Positions 36,637 to 45,091 of a stretch of 64,000 nucleotides of DNA are shown in pieces. This stretch comes from Clostridia bacterium (GTDB taxonomy: Bacteria > Bacillota > Clostridia > Oscillospirales > Acutalibacteraceae), in the NCBI GenBank assembly GCA_017414965.1, contig JAFQJL010000004.1, positions 17,031-81,030 on the forward strand. The letters run 5' to 3'. The notes under the pieces were generated by a model. The model made no database searches. It saw nothing but the letters and a program-made list of their open reading frames with translations, and was not told where the DNA came from. Position numbers and translations under genes: made by a program. Position 1 is the first letter of the stretch. Every line of letters begins with the position of its first letter.

Positions 36637-37334
36637 TGACCGGCCGCGTTCATTCGTTTCAGAGTTTGGGAACGGTCGACGGTCCGGGTGTGCGGTTTGT
36701 GGTGTTTATGCAGGGCTGCAACCTGCGGTGCAAGTGCTGCCACAATCCCGATACGTGGTCACTGACCGGTGGCACCGAGTACGAGGCGGAGGAGGTCGTG
36801 CGGCGCGCCGCACGCTTCCGCGAATATTTCGGTAGGACCGGCGGCATCACCGTGTCCGGCGGCGAGCCACTGCTGCAAGCGGCGTTTGTGCGCGAGGTAT
36901 TCGAGTTATGCCACCGCGAAGGGATCCACACTTGTCTGGACACGTCCGGCAGCCTCTTAACCGACGAGGTCAAGGCGCTGCTTGACGAGACCGATCGCGT
37001 GCTGCTGGATATCAAGTACACCGACGAGGCGCGCTATACCGCGCATGTGGGATGTGGCATGACCGCACCGCTGGCGTTTTTGGATTATCTGAATGCGCGG
37101 GCGATCCCCACTACTGTGCGACAGGTGACCATTCCAACCGTGAATGACACCGAAGCCGACGTGCAGGCACTCAAAGAGATTGTCGCGGCACGTCCGTGTG
37201 TGGATAAGGTGGAGCTGCTGCCGTTTCGCAAGATCTGTCAGGTCAAGTACGACAATTTGGGGATTCCGTTCCCGTTCGGCGATTTACCGGAACCTACCCC
37301 CGATCGTATGCAGATGCTCAAAAATTTGCTATAA
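36636..37334 (+). CDS. pflA: Pyruvate formate-lyase-activating enzyme
   Basis: PflA is the radical-SAM activase that makes the glycyl radical on PflB. The 232-aa protein has CX3CX2C at Cys28, Cys32 and Cys35 (CNLRCKCCHNP), an extra cysteine inside the last gap (Cys34), the GGEPLLQ SAM motif and DIKYTD. ATG 36636 overlaps the pflB stop; GTG 36633 is an alternative. Confidence 0.96.
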   Translation: MTGRVHSFQSLGTVDGPGVRFVVFMQGCNLRCKCCHNPDTWSLTGGTEYEAEEVVRRAARFREYFGRTGGITVSGGEPLLQAAFVREVFELCHREGIHTCLDTSGSLLTDEVKALLDETDRVLLDIKYTDEARYTAHVGCGMTAPLAFLDYLNARAIPTTVRQVTIPTVNDTEADVQALKEIVAARPCVDKVELLPFRKICQVKYDNLGIPFPFGDLPEPTPDRMQMLKNLL

Positions 37335-37365
37335 AAACACCGTCCGATAGGACGGTGTTTTTTCT
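37333..37365 (+). terminator. Terminator after pflA
   Basis: AAACACCGTCC/GGACGGTGTTT has a GATA loop and is followed by further T residues. Confidence 0.92.
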
Positions 37366-37405
37366 TTGTTTTTGGGAATGATATACCATAAAGGGGGAAA
37401 TGGAG

Positions 37406-37762
37406 ATGAAGCAACAGACAAAATGGGCGCTGACCGGTGCCGGAGCCGGTGTGATCTGTGGATTTTTCGGCGGCGGCGGCGGTATGATCGCCGTGCCGCT
37501 TTTGCAAAAAAGCGGGTTGTCCTCGCGGCAGGTGTTCGCCACGTCCTTGGGCGTGATCTTGCCGTTGACAGTGGCGTCACTGGTCGTCGCGCTGTTTCGC
37601 GACGGCTTGGATCTGGGGGCGGCATGGCCGTATCTGGTCGGTGGTGCCGTGGGCGGCATCATCGGCGGCCGTTTCCTAAAATCTATCCCCACTTTATGGC
37701 TGCACCGCGCATTTGGCGCATTGCTGTTGTGGGGCGGTGTAAAGGCGGTGCTGGGGCTGTGA
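37406..37762 (+). CDS. Half-size TauE/SafE family membrane protein (first half)
   Basis: A 118-residue protein with about four hydrophobic segments and the TauE/SafE glycine signature GVICGFFGGGGGMIAVPLL. Full-length members (about 250 aa) have two such repeats; this is one repeat. It overlaps the next gene, the second repeat, by four bases, so the pair probably assembles as a heteromeric anion or sulfur-compound exporter in the cytoplasmic membrane. ATG 37406 gives an eight-base spacing from AAGGGGG; ATG 37400 would be too close. Confidence 0.82.
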   Translation: MKQQTKWALTGAGAGVICGFFGGGGGMIAVPLLQKSGLSSRQVFATSLGVILPLTVASLVVALFRDGLDLGAAWPYLVGGAVGGIIGGRFLKSIPTLWLHRAFGALLLWGGVKAVLGL

Positions 37763-38115
37763 ACGTCTGGTGGGTATCGCTTTTGGTGGGTGCCGCCACC
37801 GGCGCGATCAGCGGGATGGGCGTCGGCGGCGGATCGTTGTTGCTGTTGTGGCTGACCGCCGTGGTCGGCATGGATCCGTATCCGGCGGGCGTGTTGAATC
37901 TGGCGTACTTTTTGTGCTGTGCGCCACCGGCGTTGTGGCAGCATCAGAAAAACGGATTGGTGGAATGGCAGGCGGTCAAGTGGAGCTTGGTCGGCGTGCC
38001 GCTGTGTGTCGGCGCGGCGATCGCCGCCTCGTATATTGACGCCGACTGGCTGCGACGACTGTTTGGCGTGTTGCTGTTGGTTGTCGGCTGGAAGGAAATA
38101 CGGACCAAGGAGTGA
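37759..38115 (+). CDS. Half-size TauE/SafE family membrane protein (second half)
   Basis: Also 118 residues, with GAISGMGVGGGSLLLLWL matching the family glycine motif and three to four further hydrophobic helices, ending in a basic tail. The GTG start overlaps the stop of the first half (GTGA). The equal lengths and overlap suggest a split full-length transporter or an ancestral two-gene form. Substrate unknown. Confidence 0.8.
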   Translation: MNVWWVSLLVGAATGAISGMGVGGGSLLLLWLTAVVGMDPYPAGVLNLAYFLCCAPPALWQHQKNGLVEWQAVKWSLVGVPLCVGAAIAASYIDADWLRRLFGVLLLVVGWKEIRTKE

Positions 38116-38146
38116 GGGGTGCTTTCAAGCGCCCCTCTTGCTTTTT
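38112..38146 (+). terminator. Terminator after the TauE/SafE pair
   Basis: GAGGGGTGCT pairs with AGCGCCCCTC around TTCA and is followed by TTGCTTTTTT. The tail overlaps the -35 of the next promoter. Confidence 0.85.
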
Positions 38147-38166
38147 TGTAACGGGGCGATTATAAT
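38138..38166 (+). promoter_or_regulatory. Sigma-A-like promoter of the rRNA methyltransferase gene
   Basis: TTGCTT, 17 bases, TATAAT. The -10 includes the first bases of an in-frame ATG, which argues that translation starts further down, at GTG 38189. Confidence 0.7.
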
Positions 38167-38188
38167 GAAGAAAAAGGGGGTGAGAACG

Positions 38189-39544
38189 GTGGAACTACCG
38201 AATCGGTTTGTGGAACGAATGACCTTGCTGTGCGGCGACGAGTGGCGCGGCGAGGGCGAAAAGGCGGTGCGCGGACTGCGCGTCAACACGCTGAAATGCT
38301 CGCTGGAGAAAGCCAAACGGGACCTGCCGCTTGGGAATCGATTGCCGTTCTCGCCGACTGGCTTTGCCGCACCGGACGACCTCAAGGCCGGCAAAGATCC
38401 GTTTCATCACGCCGGCGCATACTATATGCAGGAGCCGTCGGCTATGTCGGCGGTGACGGTACTGGATCCGCGCCCCGGCGAGCGCGTGCTGGATCTGTGT
38501 GCCGCCCCCGGCGGAAAATCCACCCAGATCGCCGCGGCGCTTGACGGGAAGGGATTCCTCTGGTGTAACGAATACGTGTCCAAGCGGGCGCATATTTTGG
38601 TTCAGAATCTGGAACGCTGCGGCGTGGCGAACGCGGTCGTCACCAGTATGGATACCGCGGCGCTGTGCCCGCCACTCAGCGGTTGGTTTGATGCGGTGCT
38701 GGTAGACGCCCCGTGTTCGGGGGAGGGGATGTTCCGCAAGGAGCCGGATGCGCTGGCGATGTGGAGCGAGGAAAACGTCCGTTTGTGCGCGCAGCGCGCG
38801 GCGTCGATTTTGGACAACGCCGCGTTGACGGTGCGCGAGGGCGGTCGGTTGCTGCTTTCCACCTGTACGTTTGCGCCGGAAGAAAACGAATGTCAGGTGG
38901 CGTATTTCCTAAAACGTCACCCCGATTTTGAATTGGAGCGCATCGACGTGCCGTTTGGCCGTGCCGGATTTTCGGCCGAGGCGGTGGCACCGTTTGCCAC
39001 CGAGCCGTTGCCGGAGGTGGATCTCACCGCCACGCGCCGCATTTTTCCGGCGGACGGCGGCGAAGGACATTTTCTGGCGTTGTTTTGCCGCAAAGGAGAG
39101 GGCGAGCGCGCGAATTTGCCGTGCTGGCAAGAAGAAAAAGAGGCCGCCGCCGTTCGTAAAGCGGTGGCGGAATGGGCTGGTGAACTACCGGAGGGCGTGC
39201 TGTGCGCCGCCGGCGATATATGGCGGCTGATGCCGCCCGAAACGCCGCGCTTGGCGGGCGTTTCGTATCGAATGGCCGGCGTGGCGGTGGCGGAGCAACG
39301 CAAGAATCGTCTGGAGCCTACGCACGCGTGGGCAATGGCGTTTGGGACTCGTGCCAAGCAACAGCTTTCCTTGCCAACGCACGACCAAAACCTACCCCGT
39401 TTTTTGCGCGGCGAGAGCCTGCCGTATACCGGTCGCGGCTACGCCGCGGTAATGCTCGACGGTGTTCCCGTTGGCTTTGGGAAAGGGGACGGCCGCCAGT
39501 TAAAGAACCATTACCCCAAAGGGCTGCGCCTGCTGGGATATTGA
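38189..39544 (+). CDS. rRNA (cytosine-C5)-methyltransferase, RsmF/NOL1-NOP2-Sun family
   Basis: The enzyme methylates a cytosine in 16S rRNA using SAM. The 451-aa protein has the SAM site LDLCAAPGGKSTQIA, motif IV DAPCSGEGMFRKEP and motif VI LLLSTCTFAPEENE (the two catalytic cysteines), and the Firmicutes C-terminal RsmF extension ending in a PUA-like RGYAAVMLDGVPVGFGKG segment. GTG 38189 has AAAAAGGGGG eight bases upstream, while an ATG at 38165 would lie inside the promoter -10. RsmF versus another paralogue cannot be settled here. Confidence 0.88.
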   Translation: MELPNRFVERMTLLCGDEWRGEGEKAVRGLRVNTLKCSLEKAKRDLPLGNRLPFSPTGFAAPDDLKAGKDPFHHAGAYYMQEPSAMSAVTVLDPRPGERVLDLCAAPGGKSTQIAAALDGKGFLWCNEYVSKRAHILVQNLERCGVANAVVTSMDTAALCPPLSGWFDAVLVDAPCSGEGMFRKEPDALAMWSEENVRLCAQRAASILDNAALTVREGGRLLLSTCTFAPEENECQVAYFLKRHPDFELERIDVPFGRAGFSAEAVAPFATEPLPEVDLTATRRIFPADGGEGHFLALFCRKGEGERANLPCWQEEKEAAAVRKAVAEWAGELPEGVLCAAGDIWRLMPPETPRLAGVSYRMAGVAVAEQRKNRLEPTHAWAMAFGTRAKQQLSLPTHDQNLPRFLRGESLPYTGRGYAAVMLDGVPVGFGKGDGRQLKNHYPKGLRLLGY

Positions 39545-39561
39545 AAAGAGGAGTGATCGAT

Positions 39562-39819
39562 ATGGAAGAACGCGCAAAAAAAGCCGCCGAACGGGCACAA
39601 AAAATGCTGACCGAAAACGGCGCGAAGCTGACCCCGCGCCAGCAAGAGGCGCTCGCACATCTCATCGATTATGTCAAAGGCAACCCCGACACCCCGCCGC
39701 AGCTGTGGCAATGCGATACCGAGTGTCGCCGCCATATGCAGCGCGAATGCGCCGGCAATTACGGCCGCACCTACGGCACCGCACCGCGCTGCCCCTATTT
39801 TGAGGATATGCTGTACTAA
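39562..39819 (+). CDS. Small Cys-containing protein of unknown function
   Basis: An 85-residue protein with an N-terminal Lys/Glu/Ala helix and a C-terminal cysteine cluster: C-x3-C-x6-C then C-P-Y-F about 13 residues later. The spacing could hold zinc or an iron-sulfur cluster. AGAGGAG precedes the ATG. It follows the rRNA methyltransferase by 17 bases on the same transcript. Function unknown. Confidence 0.65.
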   Translation: MEERAKKAAERAQKMLTENGAKLTPRQQEALAHLIDYVKGNPDTPPQLWQCDTECRRHMQRECAGNYGRTYGTAPRCPYFEDMLY

Positions 39820-39857
39820 AAAACTCCCCACCGGTTCAAACGGTGGGGAGTTTTTGG
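39819..39857. terminator. Bidirectional terminator
   Basis: ACTCCCCACCG/CGGTGGGGAGT has A-runs on the left and T-runs on the right, so it can serve both the Cys-rich gene and the convergent PHP gene. Confidence 0.88.
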
Positions 39858-39862
39858 TAAAT

Positions 39863-40531
39863 TCAGTTTTTCTCGGTGTCGTAGTTTCTATTGCGCAGGT
39901 GCCGCACGATATCGGCCGTAGAGCGAATGGGCTCAGGAAACACCATCGCCGTGGTGCCGACCGCGTGGGTATAGTGGCAATCCGAGCCGACCGTTTCGAT
40001 CAAATGGTTTTGCGCCACAAACGCCTCGGCCAGCGGATTGTTGTTGGGTTGACCCTTGTGCCCGTTGTATCCTTCGGCGCCGTGCAGATACTGCGGATCG
40101 ACCGGCGTACACGGCGGACGGAACGGGTGTGCCTGAATCAGCAGCAAGCCGTTTTGATCGGCGAGTTTGTAAAATTCCGGTTGCGTGAGCATATACATCC
40201 ACTCGTTAGCGTACAGGAATTCCTCGGTGAGTCCGATGACGAGATAATCGTTTTCGCTTCCCGGAAACCGAATCTCGGCCCCCAAAAACACATCCAAGCC
40301 GATGTTATCGCCGGCCGCCTTGGCGGCGCGATAACCGACGAGTAGCTTATCCACCGCTTCCTTCCATGTGCAGTCCTCCGGCTTGCCTTCTACCAGATCA
40401 AAGAAATGATCGGTGATGACGATCCCGTCAAAACCGGCCTCTTTATACAGCCGCACCATCTCCGCCGCCGGCACCGTGCCGCACGGACTGCTTTCGTCGG
40501 TGTGACAATGAAATTCCAATCGATAACGCAT
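39863..40531 (-). CDS. PHP-domain metal-dependent phosphoesterase
   Basis: The 222-aa protein has the PHP metal-ligand pattern: FHCHTDESSPCG (HxH), ITDHFFD (DH), GAEIRF (Glu), QAHPFR (His) and GSDCHYTHAVG (DxH). Members hydrolyse phosphate esters such as histidinol phosphate or nucleotides; the substrate here is unknown. ATG at 40531 has GGAAGGA nine bases upstream. The frame extends upstream but lacks homology there. Confidence 0.85.
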   Translation of the reverse strand: MRYRLEFHCHTDESSPCGTVPAAEMVRLYKEAGFDGIVITDHFFDLVEGKPEDCTWKEAVDKLLVGYRAAKAAGDNIGLDVFLGAEIRFPGSENDYLVIGLTEEFLYANEWMYMLTQPEFYKLADQNGLLLIQAHPFRPPCTPVDPQYLHGAEGYNGHKGQPNNNPLAEAFVAQNHLIETVGSDCHYTHAVGTTAMVFPEPIRSTADIVRHLRNRNYDTEKN

Positions 40532-40553
40532 ACGCTCACGTCCTTCCGCCTTG

Positions 40554-40582
40554 ATTATAACACATTCGCGCGCCATACACAA
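40554..40582 (-). promoter_or_regulatory. Sigma-A-like promoter of the PHP gene
   Basis: Minus strand: TTGTGT, 17 bases, TATAAT. The repeated 14-mer ATATACAAATTGTA (40591-40604) lies nine bases beyond the -35 and could be an operator. Confidence 0.6.
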
Positions 40583-40624
40583 TAAAAACAATATACAAAT
40601 TGTAAAATCCAATAATCATTATAC

Positions 40625-40653
40625 AAAAAACCGCCGCATCAGCGGCGGTTTTG
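40625..40653 (-). terminator. Terminator of glgP
   Basis: On the minus strand AACCGCCGC pairs with GCGGCGGTT around a TGAT loop and is followed by TTTTTTG. Confidence 0.9.
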
Positions 40654-40656
40654 AGT

Positions 40657-43092
40657 TTATTTCAGCAACGTGCCGTTTTCCAGTTCGACCGGCCGGCAAT
40701 GCCAGATACGGTCGCTGTAATCCCAGATGGAGCGATCGGCGGCGAACACGCCGGAGCCGGCGGTGTTCAAAAGCGCCATCTTCGCCCACGCCATCCGATC
40801 GGCAAAGGTCTTGCCGGAGGCGGACTGCGCACGGCGGTAGTCCTCGAAATCGGCCAGCACCATATACGGATCGGCGTTGGCCAGCGAGCCGGCGACTTCG
40901 CCATACTGGCGACCACCGAAGCCGGCGTACATTGCGTCGATCGCGCGGTGAATGCGCGGATTGGAGGTGTAGATCGACTGCGGATGATAGCCGCGCGCCT
41001 TGAGCGCGTTGACCTCCTCGGTGGTCATACCGAACAGGAACATATTCTCCTTGCCGACCGCCTCGCAGATCTCCACGTTGGCGCCGTCGAGCGTGCCGAG
41101 CGTGACCGCGCCGTTCATCATCAGCTTCATGTTACCGGTGCCGCTGGCTTCGGTGCCGGCCAGCGAGATCTGCTCGCTGATGTCGGCGGCCGGAATTAGA
41201 TTTTCGGCCAGCGAGACACGGTAATCCTCCAGATACACGATCTTGAGCTTCTCGCGAATGATCGGATCTTTTTCGATCTCCTGACCCAGCAGGTAGATAA
41301 AGCGAATGATCTCTTTGGCGAGGAAATACCCCGGCGCCGCTTTGGCGGCAAAGATATAGGTGCGCGGCGGAATATCCGCGTTGGGATTTTCCTTCAGCTC
41401 GAGGTAGGTGTCGAGAATGTGCAGCGCGTTGAGGTGCTGACGCTTGTACTCGTGCAGACGTTTGACCTGCACGTCAAACAGCGAATCGGGATCGACCGCC
41501 ACGCCGGTCTCCGCCTTGATGATGTCGGAGAAGCGTTCTTTGTTGTGGCGTTTGACCGCCAAAAACTCCTCCAGCGAAGCGGGATCGTCCGCGTACTTGC
41601 GGAGCTTGGCAAGCTCCGCACCGTCCAAGATAAACTTGTCGCCGATGCGGTCGCGGATAAAGGACGTCAGCGCCGGGTTCGCCTGGCACAGCCAGCGCCG
41701 ATGCGCGATGCCGTTGGTTACGTTGGTGAACTTCTGCGGCGTCACGTCGTAGGCATCCTTAAACACCGAGTGTTTGACGATCTCGCTGTGCAGGGCGGAC
41801 ACGCCGTTGACGGCGTGGGAGGCCGCCACGCAGAGATTGGCCATTTTGACCACGCCATAGCTGATGATCGCCATACGGCCGACCTTTTCGTGATCGCCGC
41901 CGGTGGCCGCCATCATCTCCTCGCTGAAGCGACGGTTGATCTCCACGACGATCTGGTGGATACGCGGCAAACGCTCGCGGAACAGATCCTCCGGCCAGCA
42001 CTCCAAGGCTTCCGCCATAACGGTGTGGTTGGTGTAACCGACGGTGCGGCAGACCAGATCCCACGATTTCTCCCACGAATACCCGCACTCATCCAAGAAG
42101 ATGCGCATCAACTCGGGAATGGCGAGCGTGGGATGGGTGTCGTTGATGTGGATGGCGGCCATATCCGGGAAGTTTTCCAGCGAGCCGTACTGATCGAGGT
42201 GGCGCTGGATGATATCCTGAATGGACGCCGATACCAGAAAATACTGCTGGGACAGCCGCAGGGATTTGCCTTCGCGGTGGTTGTCCGCCGGATACAACAC
42301 CTGCGTGATGACCTCGGCCATCGCCTTTTGCTCCATCGCACGCATATATTCGCCCTGATTAAACAGCGACATATCCATGCCCGGTGCGGTCGAACGCCAC
42401 AGCCGCAGCGTCGACACGCCGCGACCGTCCTTGCCGGCGACCATCAGGTCGTACGCCTGCGCCAACACGACGGTGGCGTTCTCATGCTCCACGCAGTGCA
42501 AACCGCTTTCGTTCCACCACTCGCGGACGTGACCACCGAACTTGACCTCCTTGGTCAGTTCCGGACGCGGAAGCAACCAGCACTCGCCGCCCGGCAACCA
42601 GAAATCCGGCATTTCGGTCTGATAGCCGTCTACCAGCTTCTGGCGGAAAATGCCGTACTCATACAGCAACGAGTAGCCGATCGCCGGCATCGATTGGGTG
42701 GCCAGCGCATCGAGGAAGCATGCCGCCAGACGTCCCAGACCGCCGTTGCCCAGACCGGCGTCCGGCTCCAGCTCGTACAGGTTATCCAGCTTGACACCGT
42801 TGGCGGCCAGCGCCTCGGCGGCCTCCTCGGTGAGATTCATATTAAACAAGGTGTTTTTCAGCGAGCGCCCCATCAAAAATTCCATGCACAGGTAATAGAC
42901 CTGCTTGGACTGCTGCTTTTTCGCCTGCGAGATATACTTGACGCGCATTTCGCGCATACGATCGCGCAGCACCAGCACCAAAGCGTTGTAGTAATTTTCG
43001 TCGGTCGCGGCCTCCGGCTGAACCGAAAAGTTGTGCAAAAGCTTCTGCTCGATCGCCTCGCGCAGACCGGTGTTGTTGGTTTTCTTGGCCAT
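40657..43092 (-). CDS. glgP: Glycogen/starch phosphorylase
   Basis: The enzyme releases glucose-1-phosphate from alpha-1,4-glucan using pyridoxal phosphate. The 811-aa protein carries the PLP-lysine motif EASGTGNMKLMMNGA followed by GTLDGANVEI, and the N-terminal GLGNGGLGRLAACFLD. ATG 43092 is preferred because AGGAAAGG is spaced nine bases from it; ATG 43101 would abut the site. Glucose-1-phosphate could feed rmlA and, with galE next door, nucleotide-sugar pools. Confidence 0.97.
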   Translation of the reverse strand: MAKKTNNTGLREAIEQKLLHNFSVQPEAATDENYYNALVLVLRDRMREMRVKYISQAKKQQSKQVYYLCMEFLMGRSLKNTLFNMNLTEEAAEALAANGVKLDNLYELEPDAGLGNGGLGRLAACFLDALATQSMPAIGYSLLYEYGIFRQKLVDGYQTEMPDFWLPGGECWLLPRPELTKEVKFGGHVREWWNESGLHCVEHENATVVLAQAYDLMVAGKDGRGVSTLRLWRSTAPGMDMSLFNQGEYMRAMEQKAMAEVITQVLYPADNHREGKSLRLSQQYFLVSASIQDIIQRHLDQYGSLENFPDMAAIHINDTHPTLAIPELMRIFLDECGYSWEKSWDLVCRTVGYTNHTVMAEALECWPEDLFRERLPRIHQIVVEINRRFSEEMMAATGGDHEKVGRMAIISYGVVKMANLCVAASHAVNGVSALHSEIVKHSVFKDAYDVTPQKFTNVTNGIAHRRWLCQANPALTSFIRDRIGDKFILDGAELAKLRKYADDPASLEEFLAVKRHNKERFSDIIKAETGVAVDPDSLFDVQVKRLHEYKRQHLNALHILDTYLELKENPNADIPPRTYIFAAKAAPGYFLAKEIIRFIYLLGQEIEKDPIIREKLKIVYLEDYRVSLAENLIPAADISEQISLAGTEASGTGNMKLMMNGAVTLGTLDGANVEICEAVGKENMFLFGMTTEEVNALKARGYHPQSIYTSNPRIHRAIDAMYAGFGGRQYGEVAGSLANADPYMVLADFEDYRRAQSASGKTFADRMAWAKMALLNTAGSGVFAADRSIWDYSDRIWHCRPVELENGTLLK

Positions 43093-43124
43093 ATCGGTCA
43101 TCCTTTCCTAAGGTTTCATTAGTT

Positions 43125-43153
43125 ATTATACGTTATAGCGCAAAAAAATGCAA
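43125..43153 (-). promoter_or_regulatory. Sigma-A-like promoter of glgP
   Basis: Minus strand: TTGCAT, 17 bases, TATAAT. Confidence 0.75.
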
Positions 43154-43197
43154 TACTTATCCATAATATCCAAAAAAATTTTATAAAACTGAAAATT

Positions 43198-43237
43198 AAA
43201 CCCCCGTGTTTAGTCGAATTAACCAAACACGGGGGAT
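43198..43237 (-). terminator. Terminator of galE
   Basis: An 11-bp stem, CCCCCGTGTTT/AAACACGGGGG, lies about 15 bases past the galE stop. On the minus strand it is followed by TTTAATTTT. Confidence 0.85.
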
Positions 43238-43251
43238 AAATTTTGCTCTAA

Positions 43252-44268
43252 TTACTTGTTGTAGCCGGTGGGGTTGTTTTTCTGCCAATTCCACGAATCG
43301 CGGCACATTTCCTCCAGACCGAATTCGGTTTCCCAGCCGAGCAATTCCTTGGCTTTGTCGGGGCAGGAGTATACCGCCGGCAGATCGCCGTCGCGCCGCG
43401 GCGCAATGACGTACGGCACGTCCACGCCGGTCACGCGGGCGAAGGTGTGCACCAGATCCAGCACGCTGTAGCCCTCGCCGGTGCCGAGGTTGATCGCCTC
43501 CGCGCCGGTGTGCTCCATCGCGTAATCCACCGCGCAGAGATGACCGCGCGCCAGATCCACCACGTGAATGTAATCGCGCAGACAGGTGCCGTCCGGCGTG
43601 TTGTAGTCGTCGCCGAACACCGAAAGCTTGGGCAGACGACCGATCGCCACCTGCGTCACGTACGGCATCAGGTTGTTCGGGATGCCGTTCGGATTTTCGC
43701 CGATGCGGCCGGAGGGGTGTGCACCGATGGGGTTGAAGTAGCGCAACAGCACCGCGGAAAATTCCGCGTCCGCCACGCACAGATCGCGGAGAATATCCTC
43801 GATCATCGATTTGGTGCGACCGTACGGATTGGTCGGAGCGCCCAGCGGCATCTCCTCGGTCAGCGGCGGCTGATTGCCGGCACCGTACACGGTCGCCGAC
43901 GAGCTAAACACCAGTCGCTTGCAGCCAAACTCCTTCATAACTTCCAATAGCACCAGCGTGCTGATGAGGTTGTTGTCAAAATACTCGATCGGCATCTGCA
44001 CCGATTCGCCCACCGCTTTGAGTCCGGCAAAATGAATGACCGCCTCAATGTGGTTTTCGGTAAAAATGCGGCGTAGAGCCTCGCGGTCACGCACATCCGC
44101 GTCGTACTGCTTGAAATCTTTGCCGGTCAACTCGCGCACACGCGCCAGCGCCTCGGGATCGGAGTTGCAGTAGTTGTCCACCACCACGATCTCGCGACCG
44201 GCGTCTAACAACTGCACGCAGGTGTGACTGCCGATAAAGCCGGAACCACCGGTAACTAATATAGCCAT
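43252..44268 (-). CDS. galE: UDP-glucose 4-epimerase
   Basis: GalE interconverts UDP-glucose and UDP-galactose with bound NAD. The 338-aa protein has GGSGFIGSHT (residues 7-16), HFAGLKAVGES, SSSATVYG and the catalytic YGRTK. An AGGAGGCAA site precedes the ATG. It is monocistronic. Confidence 0.96.
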   Translation of the reverse strand: MAILVTGGSGFIGSHTCVQLLDAGREIVVVDNYCNSDPEALARVRELTGKDFKQYDADVRDREALRRIFTENHIEAVIHFAGLKAVGESVQMPIEYFDNNLISTLVLLEVMKEFGCKRLVFSSSATVYGAGNQPPLTEEMPLGAPTNPYGRTKSMIEDILRDLCVADAEFSAVLLRYFNPIGAHPSGRIGENPNGIPNNLMPYVTQVAIGRLPKLSVFGDDYNTPDGTCLRDYIHVVDLARGHLCAVDYAMEHTGAEAINLGTGEGYSVLDLVHTFARVTGVDVPYVIAPRRDGDLPAVYSCPDKAKELLGWETEFGLEEMCRDSWNWQKNNPTGYNK

Positions 44269-44304
44269 AAAGATTGCCTCCTATGTATGATGGAATCTGT
44301 TTTC

Positions 44305-44333
44305 ATTATAGGCGCGTTGGTTGCGGTTTGCAA
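44305..44333 (-). promoter_or_regulatory. Sigma-A-like promoter of galE
   Basis: Minus strand: TTGCAA, 17 bases, TATAAT. Confidence 0.75.
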
Positions 44334-44384
44334 GAGACGAAACCAGAAGAAAAGCGAAATGATTAGTAAAAAAGACGATTTTAC

Positions 44385-44951
44385 TTATTTCCGAGGAAAC
44401 ATCGCGCCGATGCCGTTTAACACCACTCGATTGGTGCGTTCGGCCATCAGGTCCGGTGACTCCTTTTGTCCGGTGCGAAGCCAGACCTCCAGCATATACA
44501 AGCTGCCGCCCAGCAAAAACGAGAACAGGTACTCGTAGTCCTGCTCGTTGCCGGTGGGAAATGCCTTTGCGTAATCCTTGCGGCAATCCTCCAACAGCAC
44601 CGCCTGCACCCGTTTCATAAACGACGGATCGCCGTGAGGACCCATCAGCACGCTGGTGATCGCGCCGTGCTTGGTGAAGAACTCGTAGGTGGGATGCAAC
44701 CGCCAAAACGGATTTTCAGAAGCGTTTTTCGGCGCCACAGAAATGGCCTCGCGCAGACCGTCGAGCATCTCTTCCTCAATCTTTCGGAGCATATCAAACA
44801 CGTTTTTGTAATGCAGATAAAACGTTCCGCGGCTGATATCCACCTTATCCGCGAGCTCGCTGACGGTGATCTCCTGAATGTCCTTTTCCGCCAGCAACGC
44901 AGTCAACGCACTTTTCAGCTGAGCGCGCGTTCTCAAAATCCGTCGGTCCAT
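44385..44951 (-). CDS. TetR family transcriptional regulator
   Basis: The 188-aa protein has an N-terminal TetR helix-turn-helix (residues 6-50: ITVSELADKVDISRGTFYLHYKNV) and a helical C-terminal ligand/dimer domain. Such proteins usually repress a neighbouring or divergent gene; here that would be galE downstream or relQ, which is divergent. No ligand can be inferred. Confidence 0.88.
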   Translation of the reverse strand: MDRRILRTRAQLKSALTALLAEKDIQEITVSELADKVDISRGTFYLHYKNVFDMLRKIEEEMLDGLREAISVAPKNASENPFWRLHPTYEFFTKHGAITSVLMGPHGDPSFMKRVQAVLLEDCRKDYAKAFPTGNEQDYEYLFSFLLGGSLYMLEVWLRTGQKESPDLMAERTNRVVLNGIGAMFPRK

Positions 44952-44980
44952 ACCGTTCCTCTTTTCGTAAGTTTTAAGAC

Positions 44981-45009
44981 ATTATGGCACAAAAATGATC
45001 AAAAGTCAA
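44981..45009 (-). promoter_or_regulatory. Sigma-A-like promoter of the tetR gene
   Basis: Minus strand: TTGACT, 17 bases, CATAAT. The divergent relQ promoter is only about 28 bases away, so a TetR operator here could control both. Confidence 0.65.
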
Positions 45010-45036
45010 CAAATGTAGCGCATTTTGCGGCAACGG

Positions 45037-45065
45037 TTGCGAAAATAAATCGGGCGTGTTATAAT
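45037..45065 (+). promoter_or_regulatory. Sigma-A-like promoter of the relQ operon
   Basis: TTGCGA, 17 bases, TATAAT, 26 bases upstream of the start codon. Confidence 0.75.
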
Positions 45066-45091
45066 AAATATATTCAAATAAAAGGATGTGA

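Noticed and set aside
41419..43122. 567-codon plus-strand open frame opposite glgP
   Set aside because: Shadow of the glycogen phosphorylase codon pattern, with no start signal and no recognisable domains.
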